From Thalassobaculum_A sp040219215 (lineage in GTDB: Bacteria > Pseudomonadota > Alphaproteobacteria > Thalassobaculales > Thalassobaculaceae): a stretch of 64,000 nucleotides of DNA. The first letter of the stretch is position 1, and each line of letters starts with the position of its first letter. The notes under the pieces were generated by a model that saw nothing but the letters and a program-made list of their open reading frames with translations, was not told the origin of the DNA and searched no databases. Below, in pieces: positions 16,120 through 24,892 of this stretch. The position numbers were made by a program, and so were the translations under genes. The stretch covers positions 62,001 through 126,000 of the forward strand of contig NZ_JAVJSX010000011.1 of assembly GCF_040219215.1 (NCBI RefSeq), written 5' to 3'.

Positions 16120-16881
16120 ATGCCAATGTTCGAGAATGGTCCAGTGCGGATCCACTACGAGGAAGCCGGTTCCGGATTTCCGCTGCTGGTCATACCCGGC
16201 GGCGGTCTGAACGCGACGATTGCCGGCCTCGCGACCCATGCCTTCAATCCGCTGGAGGCCTTCAGCGACACCTACCGCGTCATCGCGCTGGATCTGCGCA
16301 ACGCCAATGGCGGCCAATCGCAGGGTCCGCTCGAGGTCGAACGGACGTGGGACGGTTTCACCGACGACCAACTCGGGCTGATGGAGCATCTGGGGATCGA
16401 CCGCTTCATGGTGATGGGCTTCTGCATCGGCGGCCCCATGATCTGGAACATGCTCAAGCGCGCAGGCGAGCGCGTCGTGGCCGCGGTGCTCGTGCATCCG
16501 AGCGGCTACAGTTCCGCCGTGCCGGACATCTTCTATCAGAACAATATCAAGGGCTGGGGGCCGGAGTTTCACGCCCGGCACCCCGACATCACCATGAAGA
16601 CGATCGCCGAATACCTCGACAACATGTACACCAAGCGGGCGGACTTCGTGTTCACCGTCGATCGCGAGTTCGTGCGCGCCTGCCACACGCCGGTGCTGAT
16701 CCTGCCGGACGACATCCCCGCGCACCCCTATGCGACCGCAATGGAGACGGCCCTGCTGGCGCCGAACGCCCAGGTCAGTCTTTACCCGTGGAAGGAGAAC
16801 GCCCGTAAGATCGAGCTCGCGGTGCGCCACATCCGCGGCTTCATGGCGATGAACGCCGCCGCGACCGCGTCACGGAGCTGA
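16120..16881 (+). CDS. Alpha/beta-fold hydrolase with cysteine at the nucleophile elbow
   Basis: 253 residues from the ATG at 16120. The fold is visible as HYEEAGSG, LLVIPGGG (oxyanion region), VIALDLRN and the nucleophile elbow VMGFCIGGP, with Cys102 where most esterases carry Ser. Cys at this position is known from dienelactone hydrolases. The usual C-terminal 'GH' carrying the catalytic His is not evident: the equivalent region reads YPWKENARKIEL. The triad may therefore be altered, or the His may come from elsewhere (for example DIPAHP). The substrate is unknown. It is convergent with the oxidoreductase, with 19 nt between them. Confidence 0.8.
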   Translation: MPMFENGPVRIHYEEAGSGFPLLVIPGGGLNATIAGLATHAFNPLEAFSDTYRVIALDLRNANGGQSQGPLEVERTWDGFTDDQLGLMEHLGIDRFMVMGFCIGGPMIWNMLKRAGERVVAAVLVHPSGYSSAVPDIFYQNNIKGWGPEFHARHPDITMKTIAEYLDNMYTKRADFVFTVDREFVRACHTPVLILPDDIPAHPYATAMETALLAPNAQVSLYPWKENARKIELAVRHIRGFMAMNAAATASRS

Positions 16882-16900
16882 CGTCAGCCCCACACCGGCC

Positions 16901-18013
16901 TTACGCCAATCGGATGACTCTGCCCTCCCGGTGGGAGCGTTCCATAGCGTCGATCAGCGCGTGTCGGGCCACCGCGTCGCCGAAATCGGGGGCGTCCGAG
17001 GTCCCTGACCGCAAGGCGCTGGCGAACCGGGCATAGGCCTGCCCGACGTTTCGTCCCGGTCCGGCGGCCATATCCGCAGACACCAGCCGATAGCTGTCTG
17101 GCGGGGTGATCTCGGCCATTGCCGCGTTGCCGATGGCAAGGTGCAGTTGGCTGGGCCCGATGTTGACGGATTTGGAAGTCAGCACCGGGGTTCCCTTGCG
17201 GCCGTAAATCTCCAGGCGCGTTCCGCTCGCGTTGAAGGGAACGCTGGCCACTTGGTACGACACTTCCGCACCGCTTTTCAGTACGCCGGCGGCGGTGACG
17301 GTGTCCGGCGCATCCACGGGAAAGTCTTCCCCGGTTACCGCGTGCTTCCACATGTCGATGCGCGTCGTGACCCGGGCGCTGACCTCGGCGAACTCTCCGA
17401 GGATATTGCACAGGGCATCGATCGAGTGGCCGCCAGGGATGGTCATGGGATTGGCGCCGTTCGTGCGAATCCCCTGCCAGATCCGACCGTCCCCGCGCTC
17501 TGTAATCGCATCGACCATCACCTTGAGGTTGACGGTCACGATGTCGCCGATTTCGCCGTTGGCGACGAGGTCGCGGGCATGCATCACGGCAGGGTCGCTG
17601 CGCGCCTGCAGACCAACCAGGGTCGGCAGCCCGGCTGCCTTCGCGCGGTTGGCCATTTCCGTCGCTTCGGCGAGGTTCGCCCCGAGCGGCCACTCGCAGC
17701 AAACCGGCTTTCCGGCCGCGATGGCGGCCATGACCAGTTGCTTGTGCAACGGCACCCGAACCACGACCGCGATGAGGTCGACCTTGGGATGCGTGACCAT
17801 CGTCTCCATGTCGTGAAAGGCGAGTTCGGCACCAAACTTCTCCGCCGAGGCTCTCGCCGTCTCCGCGTGCGCGGTGCAGACGGCCTTCAGCTCGTAATCC
17901 GGCAGCGATTGCAGTGCCGGCACATGGGCATTCGCGCCCCACCCGCTCCCGCCCGGCGTGACGGTTGCACCGACGATTCCGACTCTGATCCTGTCTGCCA
18001 AGGTCATATCCAT
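16901..18013 (-). CDS. Gfo/Idh/MocA-family NAD(P)-dependent oxidoreductase
   Basis: About 370 residues. The N-terminal Rossmann fold (RVGIVGATVTPGGSGWGAN) has an insertion after the first Gly compared with the usual GxGxxG. GKPVCCEWPLG is the EKP-like motif, with the usual Lys replaced by Trp. The C-terminal alpha/beta domain includes GGHSIDALCNI, resembling the GxH/D substrate motif. The family oxidises sugars, inositols or similar polyols, but distant members such as this one can be inactive or act on bile pigments or amines. It is divergent from the M20 peptidase across about 180 nt, so the two may share regulation. The replaced Lys makes the precise reaction uncertain. Confidence 0.85.
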   Translation of the reverse strand: MDMTLADRIRVGIVGATVTPGGSGWGANAHVPALQSLPDYELKAVCTAHAETARASAEKFGAELAFHDMETMVTHPKVDLIAVVVRVPLHKQLVMAAIAAGKPVCCEWPLGANLAEATEMANRAKAAGLPTLVGLQARSDPAVMHARDLVANGEIGDIVTVNLKVMVDAITERGDGRIWQGIRTNGANPMTIPGGHSIDALCNILGEFAEVSARVTTRIDMWKHAVTGEDFPVDAPDTVTAAGVLKSGAEVSYQVASVPFNASGTRLEIYGRKGTPVLTSKSVNIGPSQLHLAIGNAAMAEITPPDSYRLVSADMAAGPGRNVGQAYARFASALRSGTSDAPDFGDAVARHALIDAMERSHREGRVIRLA

Positions 18014-18195
18014 TGCTTGAGACGGCGACGCGGTGCCGACCTATGGCTGAACATAACATGCTTCACGCGCTGGACACGACCAGGCGAATGGTGGGGCAAA
18101 CAAGCCGCTCTCGTCCCGCCGCGAGCCGAGACAACCGGATTGCAACCAGACGGCGGGAAGGCCACGCTAGCCGTCCAGTCCCATCATCCCGGAGA

Positions 18196-19371
18196 ATGAC
18201 AGCCGTGCCCTCCGCCACCCCCGAACAGCAGGCCGCGATCCTCGGCTGGCTCGACCAGCAGCGCCCGGCCATGACCGAACTCCTGGAGAAGATCGTGAAC
18301 ATCGACTCCGGATCGTACAACAAGGCCGGCGTCGACGCGGTCGGGCGGGCCATCGAGGAGTGGTTCGAAGCCGAGGGAATCTCCACCGACCGGGTTCCGC
18401 ACGGCGAGTTCGGTGACTGCATCCGCGCCCACGTCTCGGGCGGCGAGGGCAACCGGCCGGTCGTTCTGATGGGACACCGCGATACGGTCTTCCCGGACGG
18501 CGAGGCGGGGCGCCGGCCGTTCACGGTGAAAGGCGACATCGCCTATGGTCCGGGGGTCGCGGACATGAAGGCGGGCCTGGTGATGAACGCCTTCGTGCTG
18601 GCGGCGTTCAAGCGCTTCGGTGGTGCGCCCTACCCGTTAACGGGGCTCTACACCTCGGACGAGGAGATTGCCTCGCCGTCTTCCCGTCCGGTCATCGAGA
18701 ACGAGGCACGGAACGCCCGCGTCGTCTTCAATGCGGAGCCGGGGCGGGAAAGCGGCAATGTCGTGACCGGGCGCAAGGGCGCAAGCTTCTTCAAGTTCCT
18801 GGTCAAGGGCGTGCCGGCCCACTCAGGGGGGCAGCACGAAAAGGGCATCAGCGCCATCGGCGAGCTGGCGGCGAAGATAACGGAGTTGCACAAGCTGACG
18901 GACTACGAGGCGGGCACGACCGCCAACGTCGGCATCGTGAGCGGCGGCAATGCGGTCAACATGGTGGCTCCGCACGCGATGGCGGAGGTGGACGTGCGGT
19001 TCAAGACGATGGAGGCGCGCAACGCCGTTTGGGAGCGGATCACCAGGATCCTGGAGACCGCCTACGTCCCCGGCACCTCCACCGAGATCACCGAGAGCCG
19101 AGGCTTCCTGCCCCTGACCCAGTCGCCGGAAAGCAAGGAGATCTTCGACCTCTACACGCAGGCGGGCGCCGAGGTCGGCCTCACCATCGGCGGCGAATTC
19201 TCCGGCGGTTCCGCCGATTCCGGATTCACCGCCCAGGTCGGAGCGCCGACCGTTTGCGGCACCGGCCCGGTCGGCGGGCGGGCACACACGCCGGAGGAGT
19301 TCATGCGGCTGGACACCATGGTTCCGCGCGCCAAGACCGTCGCGCTCGCCATCATGCGGCTCGGTGCCTGA
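18196..19371 (+). CDS. M20-family metallopeptidase (glutamate carboxypeptidase / CPG2-like)
   Basis: About 391 residues. It shows di-zinc M20 motifs: GHRDTVFPDG (His and Asp), GPGVADMKAG (bridging Asp), TSDEEIASPSS (general base and zinc-ligand Glu residues), a late ligand in GRAHTPEEF, and a dimerisation lid (GVPAHSGGQHEKG). CPG2-like enzymes remove C-terminal Glu or cleave related amide bonds; the exact substrate is unknown. ATG at 18196 lies only 1-2 nt after GGAGA, whereas the GTG three codons downstream (18205) has better spacing, so the start is uncertain by three residues. No signal peptide, so probably cytoplasmic. Divergent from the Gfo/Idh oxidoreductase. Confidence 0.88.
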   Translation: MTAVPSATPEQQAAILGWLDQQRPAMTELLEKIVNIDSGSYNKAGVDAVGRAIEEWFEAEGISTDRVPHGEFGDCIRAHVSGGEGNRPVVLMGHRDTVFPDGEAGRRPFTVKGDIAYGPGVADMKAGLVMNAFVLAAFKRFGGAPYPLTGLYTSDEEIASPSSRPVIENEARNARVVFNAEPGRESGNVVTGRKGASFFKFLVKGVPAHSGGQHEKGISAIGELAAKITELHKLTDYEAGTTANVGIVSGGNAVNMVAPHAMAEVDVRFKTMEARNAVWERITRILETAYVPGTSTEITESRGFLPLTQSPESKEIFDLYTQAGAEVGLTIGGEFSGGSADSGFTAQVGAPTVCGTGPVGGRAHTPEEFMRLDTMVPRAKTVALAIMRLGA

Positions 19372-19595
19372 GGCAGGGCACTGATCGGATCATGTGCTAG
19401 TGTTCAACCTGGACCAATCGCGAGAGGCAGGTGAAGCCCGACTGCGTGTCCACGGAACCGGCAGAACGCCGGCACCGGTATCACAAGACCGTGATTCCCG
19501 ATTACCGCGTGGTCTTCCTCTCCTAAGTCTTGGTCCCTAGGCAGTCGGCCACGCCGGATGGTCGGGGCGAAGGGTGCCCGCCAGGAGGATTGTTT

Positions 19596-20084
19596 ATGAC
19601 CAGCAAGCTGCTCACGCGCCGAACCCTCCTTACAGCCGCTGGTGCCGTCGTGGTGTCGGGAGGGCCCGGGTTCCTCGTGCCCGCCCAAGCCAAGGGGTTG
19701 GCTCCAACACCATCGATGCGGGGTGGCGCCAACAACTATCTCCCCGGTGCGCCAATCGTGGACCGGATCGGCGGCGGAGGTTTCTGGATGTCGGGCACTG
19801 TGCGCCGCGCAGAGGATGGCGCTCCGCTTGGCGGTCAGCGCATCCAGATCTGGGCGCACACGACCGAAGGGTATGAGCGGGATCCGCATAGCCATGGGGC
19901 CACACTGACTGACGAGAACGGCGTCTTCCGTCTTGAGATGCCGCAGATCGTGCCGGCCTTCGGTCAGCCGCACGGGCACCTTGCCTACGATAGTGGTGAC
20001 TTCGAGACGGTTTTCCTGCGTCCCGTGATGAAGAGCGCGCAAGACACCAGCCTGGAGGCACACTTCGTTCTCAAGCCGGCCTGA
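19596..20084 (+). CDS. Tat-exported intradiol-dioxygenase-like protein (small)
   Basis: 162 residues. ATG at 19596 has AGGAGG 7 nt upstream. A twin-arginine signal (LTRRTLLTAAGAVVV ... PAQA) predicts export. The mature domain resembles the core of intradiol ring-cleavage dioxygenases: WMSGTVRRAEDGAPLGGQRI, IQIWAHTTEGY, TDENGVFRLEMP and PHGHLAY, the last aligning with the PHIH iron-ligand motif. His126 and His128 fit the two His ligands and Tyr93 is a candidate Tyr ligand; a second canonical Tyr is not obvious. At this length most of the dioxygenase lid is missing. The next gene, 5 nt downstream, encodes a haem-type membrane protein, suggesting a periplasmic redox pair (inference). Confidence 0.72.
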   Translation: MTSKLLTRRTLLTAAGAVVVSGGPGFLVPAQAKGLAPTPSMRGGANNYLPGAPIVDRIGGGGFWMSGTVRRAEDGAPLGGQRIQIWAHTTEGYERDPHSHGATLTDENGVFRLEMPQIVPAFGQPHGHLAYDSGDFETVFLRPVMKSAQDTSLEAHFVLKPA

Positions 20085-20089
20085 CCTCA

Positions 20090-20737
20090 GTGCCTGAAAG
20101 GGAAACGAGCCCGGCCCGCGTGATCCTGATCTGGGCCATTCTCGGTACCGCCATTGTCGTTCCAATCGCCGCCGCTGCAGCCAGTCCCCTGCTTGCATGG
20201 CGCGACCCGATCTACATATCGGCTGGTTTCGCGGGAATACTCGCATTGGCCCTGCTGCTCGTCCAACCCTTGCTGGCCGGCGGCTACCTGCCGGGTCTGG
20301 CCGCGCCGCGAGGTCGGCGGGTACATCGCGTAGTCGGAGGTGTCCTGGTCGCGGCTGTGACCCTCCACGTCGCGGGCCTTTGGATTACCAGTCCCCCGGA
20401 CGTGATCGACGCGCTGCTCTTCAGAGCACCGACACTGTTCTCTGTCTGGGGCGTAATCGCGGTGTGGACAGTGCTCGCAGCCGCACTTGCGGCAGCGCTT
20501 CGTCGGCGAATGAAGTTACGGCCGCGGACATGGCGGCTTGTCCACACTTCCCTCGCAGCCGTGACCGTTCTCTGCAGCGCGGCCCACGTGTTGCCTATTG
20601 AGGGCACCATGGAGACCGTATCGAAAGCGGTGCTGTGCACGATGGTCGTCGCAGCGACCCTGAAGGTTGGCGCTGACCTAGGGGTATGGGGGGCACTGTC
20701 GCGTCAACGCCTCACGGGTCCTTCAGGTGATGAGTAG
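20090..20737 (+). CDS. Ferric-reductase-like transmembrane protein (predicted di-haem b)
   Basis: 215 residues with about six membrane helices and little else. Two His pairs with the 13-residue spacing of haem-b ligands are visible: His79/His93 (RRVHRVVGG ... TLHVAGL) and His152/His166 (RLVHTSL ... SAAHVLP). This is the arrangement of ferric reductase, NADPH oxidase and MsrQ-type membrane domains. No FAD/NADH domain is fused, so electrons must come from quinol or another protein. The start is GTG at 20090, 5 nt after the stop of the Tat-exported dioxygenase-like gene. Co-transcription suggests it passes electrons across the membrane to that partner (inference). Confidence 0.78.
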   Translation: MPERETSPARVILIWAILGTAIVVPIAAAAASPLLAWRDPIYISAGFAGILALALLLVQPLLAGGYLPGLAAPRGRRVHRVVGGVLVAAVTLHVAGLWITSPPDVIDALLFRAPTLFSVWGVIAVWTVLAAALAAALRRRMKLRPRTWRLVHTSLAAVTVLCSAAHVLPIEGTMETVSKAVLCTMVVAATLKVGADLGVWGALSRQRLTGPSGDE

Positions 20738-20851
20738 GTCGTCGGCACAGCAGCATTGACCGCTGTGGCGTCAGGGCGAGGCATTCACGCAATGGCGGAC
20801 AGTGGCCGAAGCCGGACAGTTTGACGACAATTCCGGCGTCCGGAAGATGCG

Positions 20852-23332
20852 TCAGTTCAGGTTGATGATGCCCCCCTTCACGGTCAGCGCGCCGCCACCG
20901 TCGACGGTGCCGCTGGCGGAGCCCTTGATCGACATCGTGGTTCCACCCTGGAGATCGAGAGCGGTTCCGGCCTTGCCGGTCAGCCCGGTGCCGCTGGAAA
21001 TCGTCATGCTGGACCCTGCCTTGACCGTGGTCGAGCCACCGGCCTTCGCCGTCATCGATCCATCGGCGTCCATCGTCATCGACCCGCCGGCGTTCAACGT
21101 TATCGACCCGTCGGCATCCATCGTCATGTTTCCGTGGGATTTGAGGGTCATGTCTCCGTGGGACGTGAGCGTCATGTTGCCACTGGTGTCGATGCTCACG
21201 TCGCCCGTCACCTTGATCGTCAGCTTGCCGCCGACGGTCTGGACGTAGTCGGTGCCGGTCTTCAGGTTGGCCGCTGCCGCCGCAACGATGTCGACGTTGC
21301 CTTTTGACGCCACCGCCGGCATCGAGTTGTCGTTCAGGGTGGCCTTCGATGCCTCGATGCTGATTCCCTGGGCGATGACCTGATACTGCGTCTTCGCCAC
21401 CGTGTAGTGGTTGGTCGCGCTCATTCGTCGGTCGGCGACGACGTAGTCCAGGCGATTGGCGCCGACCTGGCTGTAGCTCGCACCATCGATAAGCGAGGTG
21501 CGGTCGCCGGCGGTGTACTCAAAGACTCCGGCGTCACCGGCTTCGTCGCCCCCGTCCATGTTCGACATGTCGGCGGTGCGGCTGTCTTCGGTACTGTCGG
21601 TCGGCTTCGAGCCGATCCGCCAGTAGCTGTCGGTGCCGGCCGTAACCTGAAGTCGGGCGTAGGACGAGGTCGCGCCACTGGCGGAGTCGGTGCTCGACTC
21701 CGCGCGCTGCGGCGCAAGGGACTGCGTGACGGCCGGCGGTTTCGCTGCGGGGCCCTCCAGGGCTCGTTGCGGTGCCAGGGTCCCGCCCGAGGATGCGCCG
21801 CTTCCGCCACCGCCGCTGGCCGGCCCGTCGTCAATCTCGAACAGGGTTCCGGCGGTTGTTCGCATTCGGTTCTTGGTGTTGCTCTGGGCATTCACCACGC
21901 TCGGGTACGGCTCGTTTTGCATCGCGCCAACGATGATCGGTCGGTCCGGATCACCGTTGACGCAGGCCAGGATCACCTCGGTGCCCTTGAGCAACGGGAA
22001 GTGCATGCCGGAGTTGACCCCGCCATAGGGCTCGGACTTCCGCATGTAGCGGGAGGCCTGGCCGGCAGCCTCGCCGCGCTGGTCGAACTGCTGTCGGACC
22101 TTGTAGCGGCCGGTCGCGTCCAGTTCCGCGCGCTGTCCGGAACCGGCGGCGTCGACCACGGCGTTCGACAGCCCGGACATGCGCGGTTTCGGAGTCCTGC
22201 GAATGGGGCGAAAGTCGACCGATTTCGGCAGGCATTCGAAGCGATTGCGGTAGGCAGTCTGGTGTCCCGGCCCGGTGAACTCGGCAATGCCGGGCAGCGC
22301 CTGCGTCGCCTCGTGCTCGACCCAGGTCAGCAGGTAGCCGGCGTTGAAGCCACTCCGGAAGTGGCCCGTCAGGGAGAAGACGCCACCGGCAATCATGTGG
22401 ACGTCGTCGCTTTCGCCCTGGAACACCTGCTTGCGGCAGAGCAGTTCCTGCGCCCGCACCCGGGCAAGGTCCCGACCCTCCTGTGGCGTCCGAAAATGCG
22501 CGCCGAACTCGACGACCACGCCGTGGCCCTTGGGATCGACCGGCTCGCTTACCTCCAGCGTCAGGCTCGGGGTCCGGTAGTTGTAGTCGCGTAGGCAGAT
22601 CTGCGACGGCAGCAGAATCGAACGGCCCGAAAACCGGAAGACGGCTGCGTTCCCGGCATTGGCCAAGCCGCTGGCCGGCCGATAGGCGACGCTGCCCGGC
22701 CCGCCGATCTGCGGGAAGGCGACCCGGTAGTCACCGAAAACCGCGATGTCGCGTCCGCTGTCGTGGGTGAAGTAGTAGAAGATGCCGTAATGCTCGCACA
22801 GCCGCGAGATGAACGAGAGATCGCTCTCGTCGTGCTGCACGATGTAGTCGCGCTTCGGGTAGCTCTGGCTCAGCCTCAGTTCGAAGTCGTTGGTGTTGAG
22901 CCGTCCGGAAACCGATGAGGCGGGGCCGCCCTTAAGGTTGCTCGCCGACAACTGGTCGGTCAGCACCTCACGCACCGAAACCGGCACTGCGGTCCCGTGG
23001 ATCTGGTTTTGCCTGGACAGTTCGAGCCGCTTCAGCCGCGGCACCAGCACCGCCTTGTAGATGTACTGCGACCGCGGCGTGGCGGCGTACAGCTCGATGC
23101 CCTCGAGCATGCCATGCACCTTGCGGCTCTGCTCGAGCCGGGTGATCGTGAGCGTGGCATCCTTTCCGGTCAGGTCGTCCATCGACAGGTTCGGGTCGTC
23201 GGACACCAGATCGATCTCGAAGCGGAACATCTCCGAGATCGCCTCGCGCCCGGACATACGGAACACCGCGAAGGTGTCCGCCGGCTCATCGTCGACGGTG
23301 AACTCCAGCTTCTGAATGTAACTGTTCGCCAT
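20852..23332 (-). CDS. vgrG: Type VI secretion system spike protein VgrG (TssI)
   Basis: About 826 residues starting MANSYIQKLEF at 23332; the frame extends 14 codons further without better support. The gp27-like region (about 1-395) includes SYPKRDYIVQHDESDLSFIS and LCEHYGIFYYF, hallmarks of VgrG. The gp5-like OB domain (about 395-480) includes VRQQFDQRGE and MHFPLLKGTEVIL. A Ser/Gly/Pro/Ala-rich insertion follows (about 510-590), then a C-terminal beta-helix spike built from short Asp/Gly/Met repeats (GNMTL, GDMTL, GSMTM ...). No extra enzymatic domain was recognised at the C-terminus, which ends GGIINLN. Located with a PAAR-like protein but no other T6SS genes in the window, so it is an orphan tip module. 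Confidence 0.93.
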   Translation of the reverse strand: MANSYIQKLEFTVDDEPADTFAVFRMSGREAISEMFRFEIDLVSDDPNLSMDDLTGKDATLTITRLEQSRKVHGMLEGIELYAATPRSQYIYKAVLVPRLKRLELSRQNQIHGTAVPVSVREVLTDQLSASNLKGGPASSVSGRLNTNDFELRLSQSYPKRDYIVQHDESDLSFISRLCEHYGIFYYFTHDSGRDIAVFGDYRVAFPQIGGPGSVAYRPASGLANAGNAAVFRFSGRSILLPSQICLRDYNYRTPSLTLEVSEPVDPKGHGVVVEFGAHFRTPQEGRDLARVRAQELLCRKQVFQGESDDVHMIAGGVFSLTGHFRSGFNAGYLLTWVEHEATQALPGIAEFTGPGHQTAYRNRFECLPKSVDFRPIRRTPKPRMSGLSNAVVDAAGSGQRAELDATGRYKVRQQFDQRGEAAGQASRYMRKSEPYGGVNSGMHFPLLKGTEVILACVNGDPDRPIIVGAMQNEPYPSVVNAQSNTKNRMRTTAGTLFEIDDGPASGGGGSGASSGGTLAPQRALEGPAAKPPAVTQSLAPQRAESSTDSASGATSSYARLQVTAGTDSYWRIGSKPTDSTEDSRTADMSNMDGGDEAGDAGVFEYTAGDRTSLIDGASYSQVGANRLDYVVADRRMSATNHYTVAKTQYQVIAQGISIEASKATLNDNSMPAVASKGNVDIVAAAAANLKTGTDYVQTVGGKLTIKVTGDVSIDTSGNMTLTSHGDMTLKSHGNMTMDADGSITLNAGGSMTMDADGSMTAKAGGSTTVKAGSSMTISSGTGLTGKAGTALDLQGGTTMSIKGSASGTVDGGGALTVKGGIINLN

Positions 23333-23456
23333 CACCGAAAAGACCCTTGCTCGACCTCGGACATCCGTTTGCACGATCCGCCCGAGATGGTTTCAACTTC
23401 GCTAAAAATGAAATGACCCGCTGCGCTTTCGAGGATGCTGATACCCGGGCAGCAGA

Positions 23457-24122
23457 CTATCGGGCAGCGCGGCCGGCCTGCTTGTCGTCGACATACTGGA
23501 TGACCGACACGACTTCGCCTTTGTCGTTGAACTCCATCTCCGGACCGTTCTTCATCCCGAACTCGTACATCGTGCGGCGGATCAGGTGACCTTCGTCGTC
23601 GAAATCCTCCGTTGGCCCGTGCGGCAGGTCGTCCTGGAAGGCGACGGTGCGCAGGTATGAGCCGTCGGGTCGGAAGACCGAGGTGACGCCCTGCCTGAGA
23701 CCGTCGACATACGATGTAACCATCGCGATCGCGCCGGCTTCGCTGTAGTTGTACACATTGCCGTCCAGATGATCGGCCGCGTAGCTGGCGTGCAGGACCC
23801 GGCGCCCCTTGGCGTAGATCACGCAAGGTCCATTGCGCGCGCCGTCGGCGTAGCGCGCCTTCGCGGTAACCCGGCCCTCCGTATCGTAGTTGACCGCCAC
23901 CCCGTGGAGGACGCCGTTCTGGTACTCGGCCTCGCGCATCAACCGGCCCGCGTCGTCGTACTGGCAGAACGGGCCGTGCAGCACACCGTTGGCAAAGGTC
24001 GCGGTCTCGACAACCACGCCGGCATCGTTCGCGCGCGTCACGATCCCGTGCAGCCGGCCGTCACTATCGCCATTGTCCGAGGGCGCCGCGCCGTCCGCCT
24101 GATTCTGGGTGGCCTGATCCAT
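23457..24122 (-). CDS. MORN-repeat / YwqK-like protein in T6SS tip cluster
   Basis: 221 residues without signal peptide or membrane helix. At least seven repeats of about 22-24 residues follow the MORN/YwqK pattern (NGVLHGPFCQYDDAGRL, NGVLHGVAVNYDTEGRV, DGARNGPCVIY, DGLRQGVTSVFRPDGS, DLPHGPTEDFDDEGHL, GMKNGPEMEFNDKGEV), preceded by an acidic, Gln/Asp-rich 20-residue start. Such repeats make elongated beta-sheet scaffolds. In YwqK-type families they have been annotated as antitoxin-like. Its position between the PAAR-like and VgrG genes is where an effector, adaptor or immunity protein normally sits. Which of these it is cannot be told from sequence. Confidence 0.82.
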   Translation of the reverse strand: MDQATQNQADGAAPSDNGDSDGRLHGIVTRANDAGVVVETATFANGVLHGPFCQYDDAGRLMREAEYQNGVLHGVAVNYDTEGRVTAKARYADGARNGPCVIYAKGRRVLHASYAADHLDGNVYNYSEAGAIAMVTSYVDGLRQGVTSVFRPDGSYLRTVAFQDDLPHGPTEDFDDEGHLIRRTMYEFGMKNGPEMEFNDKGEVVSVIQYVDDKQAGRAAR

Positions 24123-24264
24123 GATGCGGAACCTAGCAGTCTCGGAACGGCGCGCGTAGACGATTCAACGGGCCCCGGAGCGCGCCGGATGGCTGGAGGC
24201 CTCGTCGATCGAGGATGGGTTCGGGGATCGGCGCGGCGCGCCTCCCGACCGGTTGGACACGTCC

Positions 24265-24654
24265 TCAGGCCACGTTGACCGTGAACTGTCCAGGGGTGGT
24301 CAGCGAGATCGATCCACCGTACATGCACATCAGCTTGCAGCCGTCGTTCAGGGCCGGCTTGCCGCCGATCATCACGGTGGCGCTGCCCGGCGTCCAAGGC
24401 GCCGTGGTGGCCGGGATGCATGGCATCGGAGTCAGCGCGCCCAGCGCAGCGGCCGTGGCCGAAGCGACGGTCGGGTTCGCCAGGCTGGAGCACATCGCAA
24501 AGGTCGGCACGTTCACCAGCGGTGCGTAGTCCATGATGGTCGCGGCCGGCAGAGCGCCGGCATTGACCATCGCGGTCGGAATCACGTTGAGCATGGCCGG
24601 CGCCGTGCCGAAGCTGCAGCTCAGGGCGGCGACCGAAACGACCTGGATCGCCAT
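24265..24654 (-). CDS. PAAR-like protein of the DUF4280 type (T6SS spike tip)
   Basis: 129 residues, clearly of the DUF4280 PAAR-like family: start MAIQVVSVAALSCSFGTAP, central AATIMDYAPLVNVPTFAMC, PMPCIPATTAPWTPG, and an end GKPALNDGCKLMCMYGGSI with conserved Cys. These proteins cap the VgrG trimer and can carry effectors. GGGGAAGG precedes the ATG by 7 nt. It is the first gene of the minus-strand run PAAR-like, MORN, VgrG. The 238 nt upstream (24655-24892) contain no supported gene and must hold the promoter. Confidence 0.88.
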   Translation of the reverse strand: MAIQVVSVAALSCSFGTAPAMLNVIPTAMVNAGALPAATIMDYAPLVNVPTFAMCSSLANPTVASATAAALGALTPMPCIPATTAPWTPGSATVMIGGKPALNDGCKLMCMYGGSISLTTPGQFTVNVA

Positions 24655-24892
24655 CTCTACGCCTTCCCCGGCCGGCCAACCGACCGGATCCCACCGTCTT
24701 TCATGTCCCGAAGCCCTCGATCAACACAACGTCGGACGAAGGTATCGGCGCCGGTGACGACGTTCAAGCGGGCTTGGCGTTGCGCTTCGGATACCTGCTC
24801 CTGCAGGGCGGTACGGTGCCCGATTCGCAACGAGTACCAGGAGGACTCGCCGTGGATCCGGCGACAGGTCGGTGACTGCTGTTTGATGGAAT

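Noticed and set aside
21000..21200. Short repeats at the vgrG 3' end as a DNA repeat or CRISPR-like array
   Set aside because: They are in-frame codon repeats encoding the spike beta-helix; no regular spacer structure.
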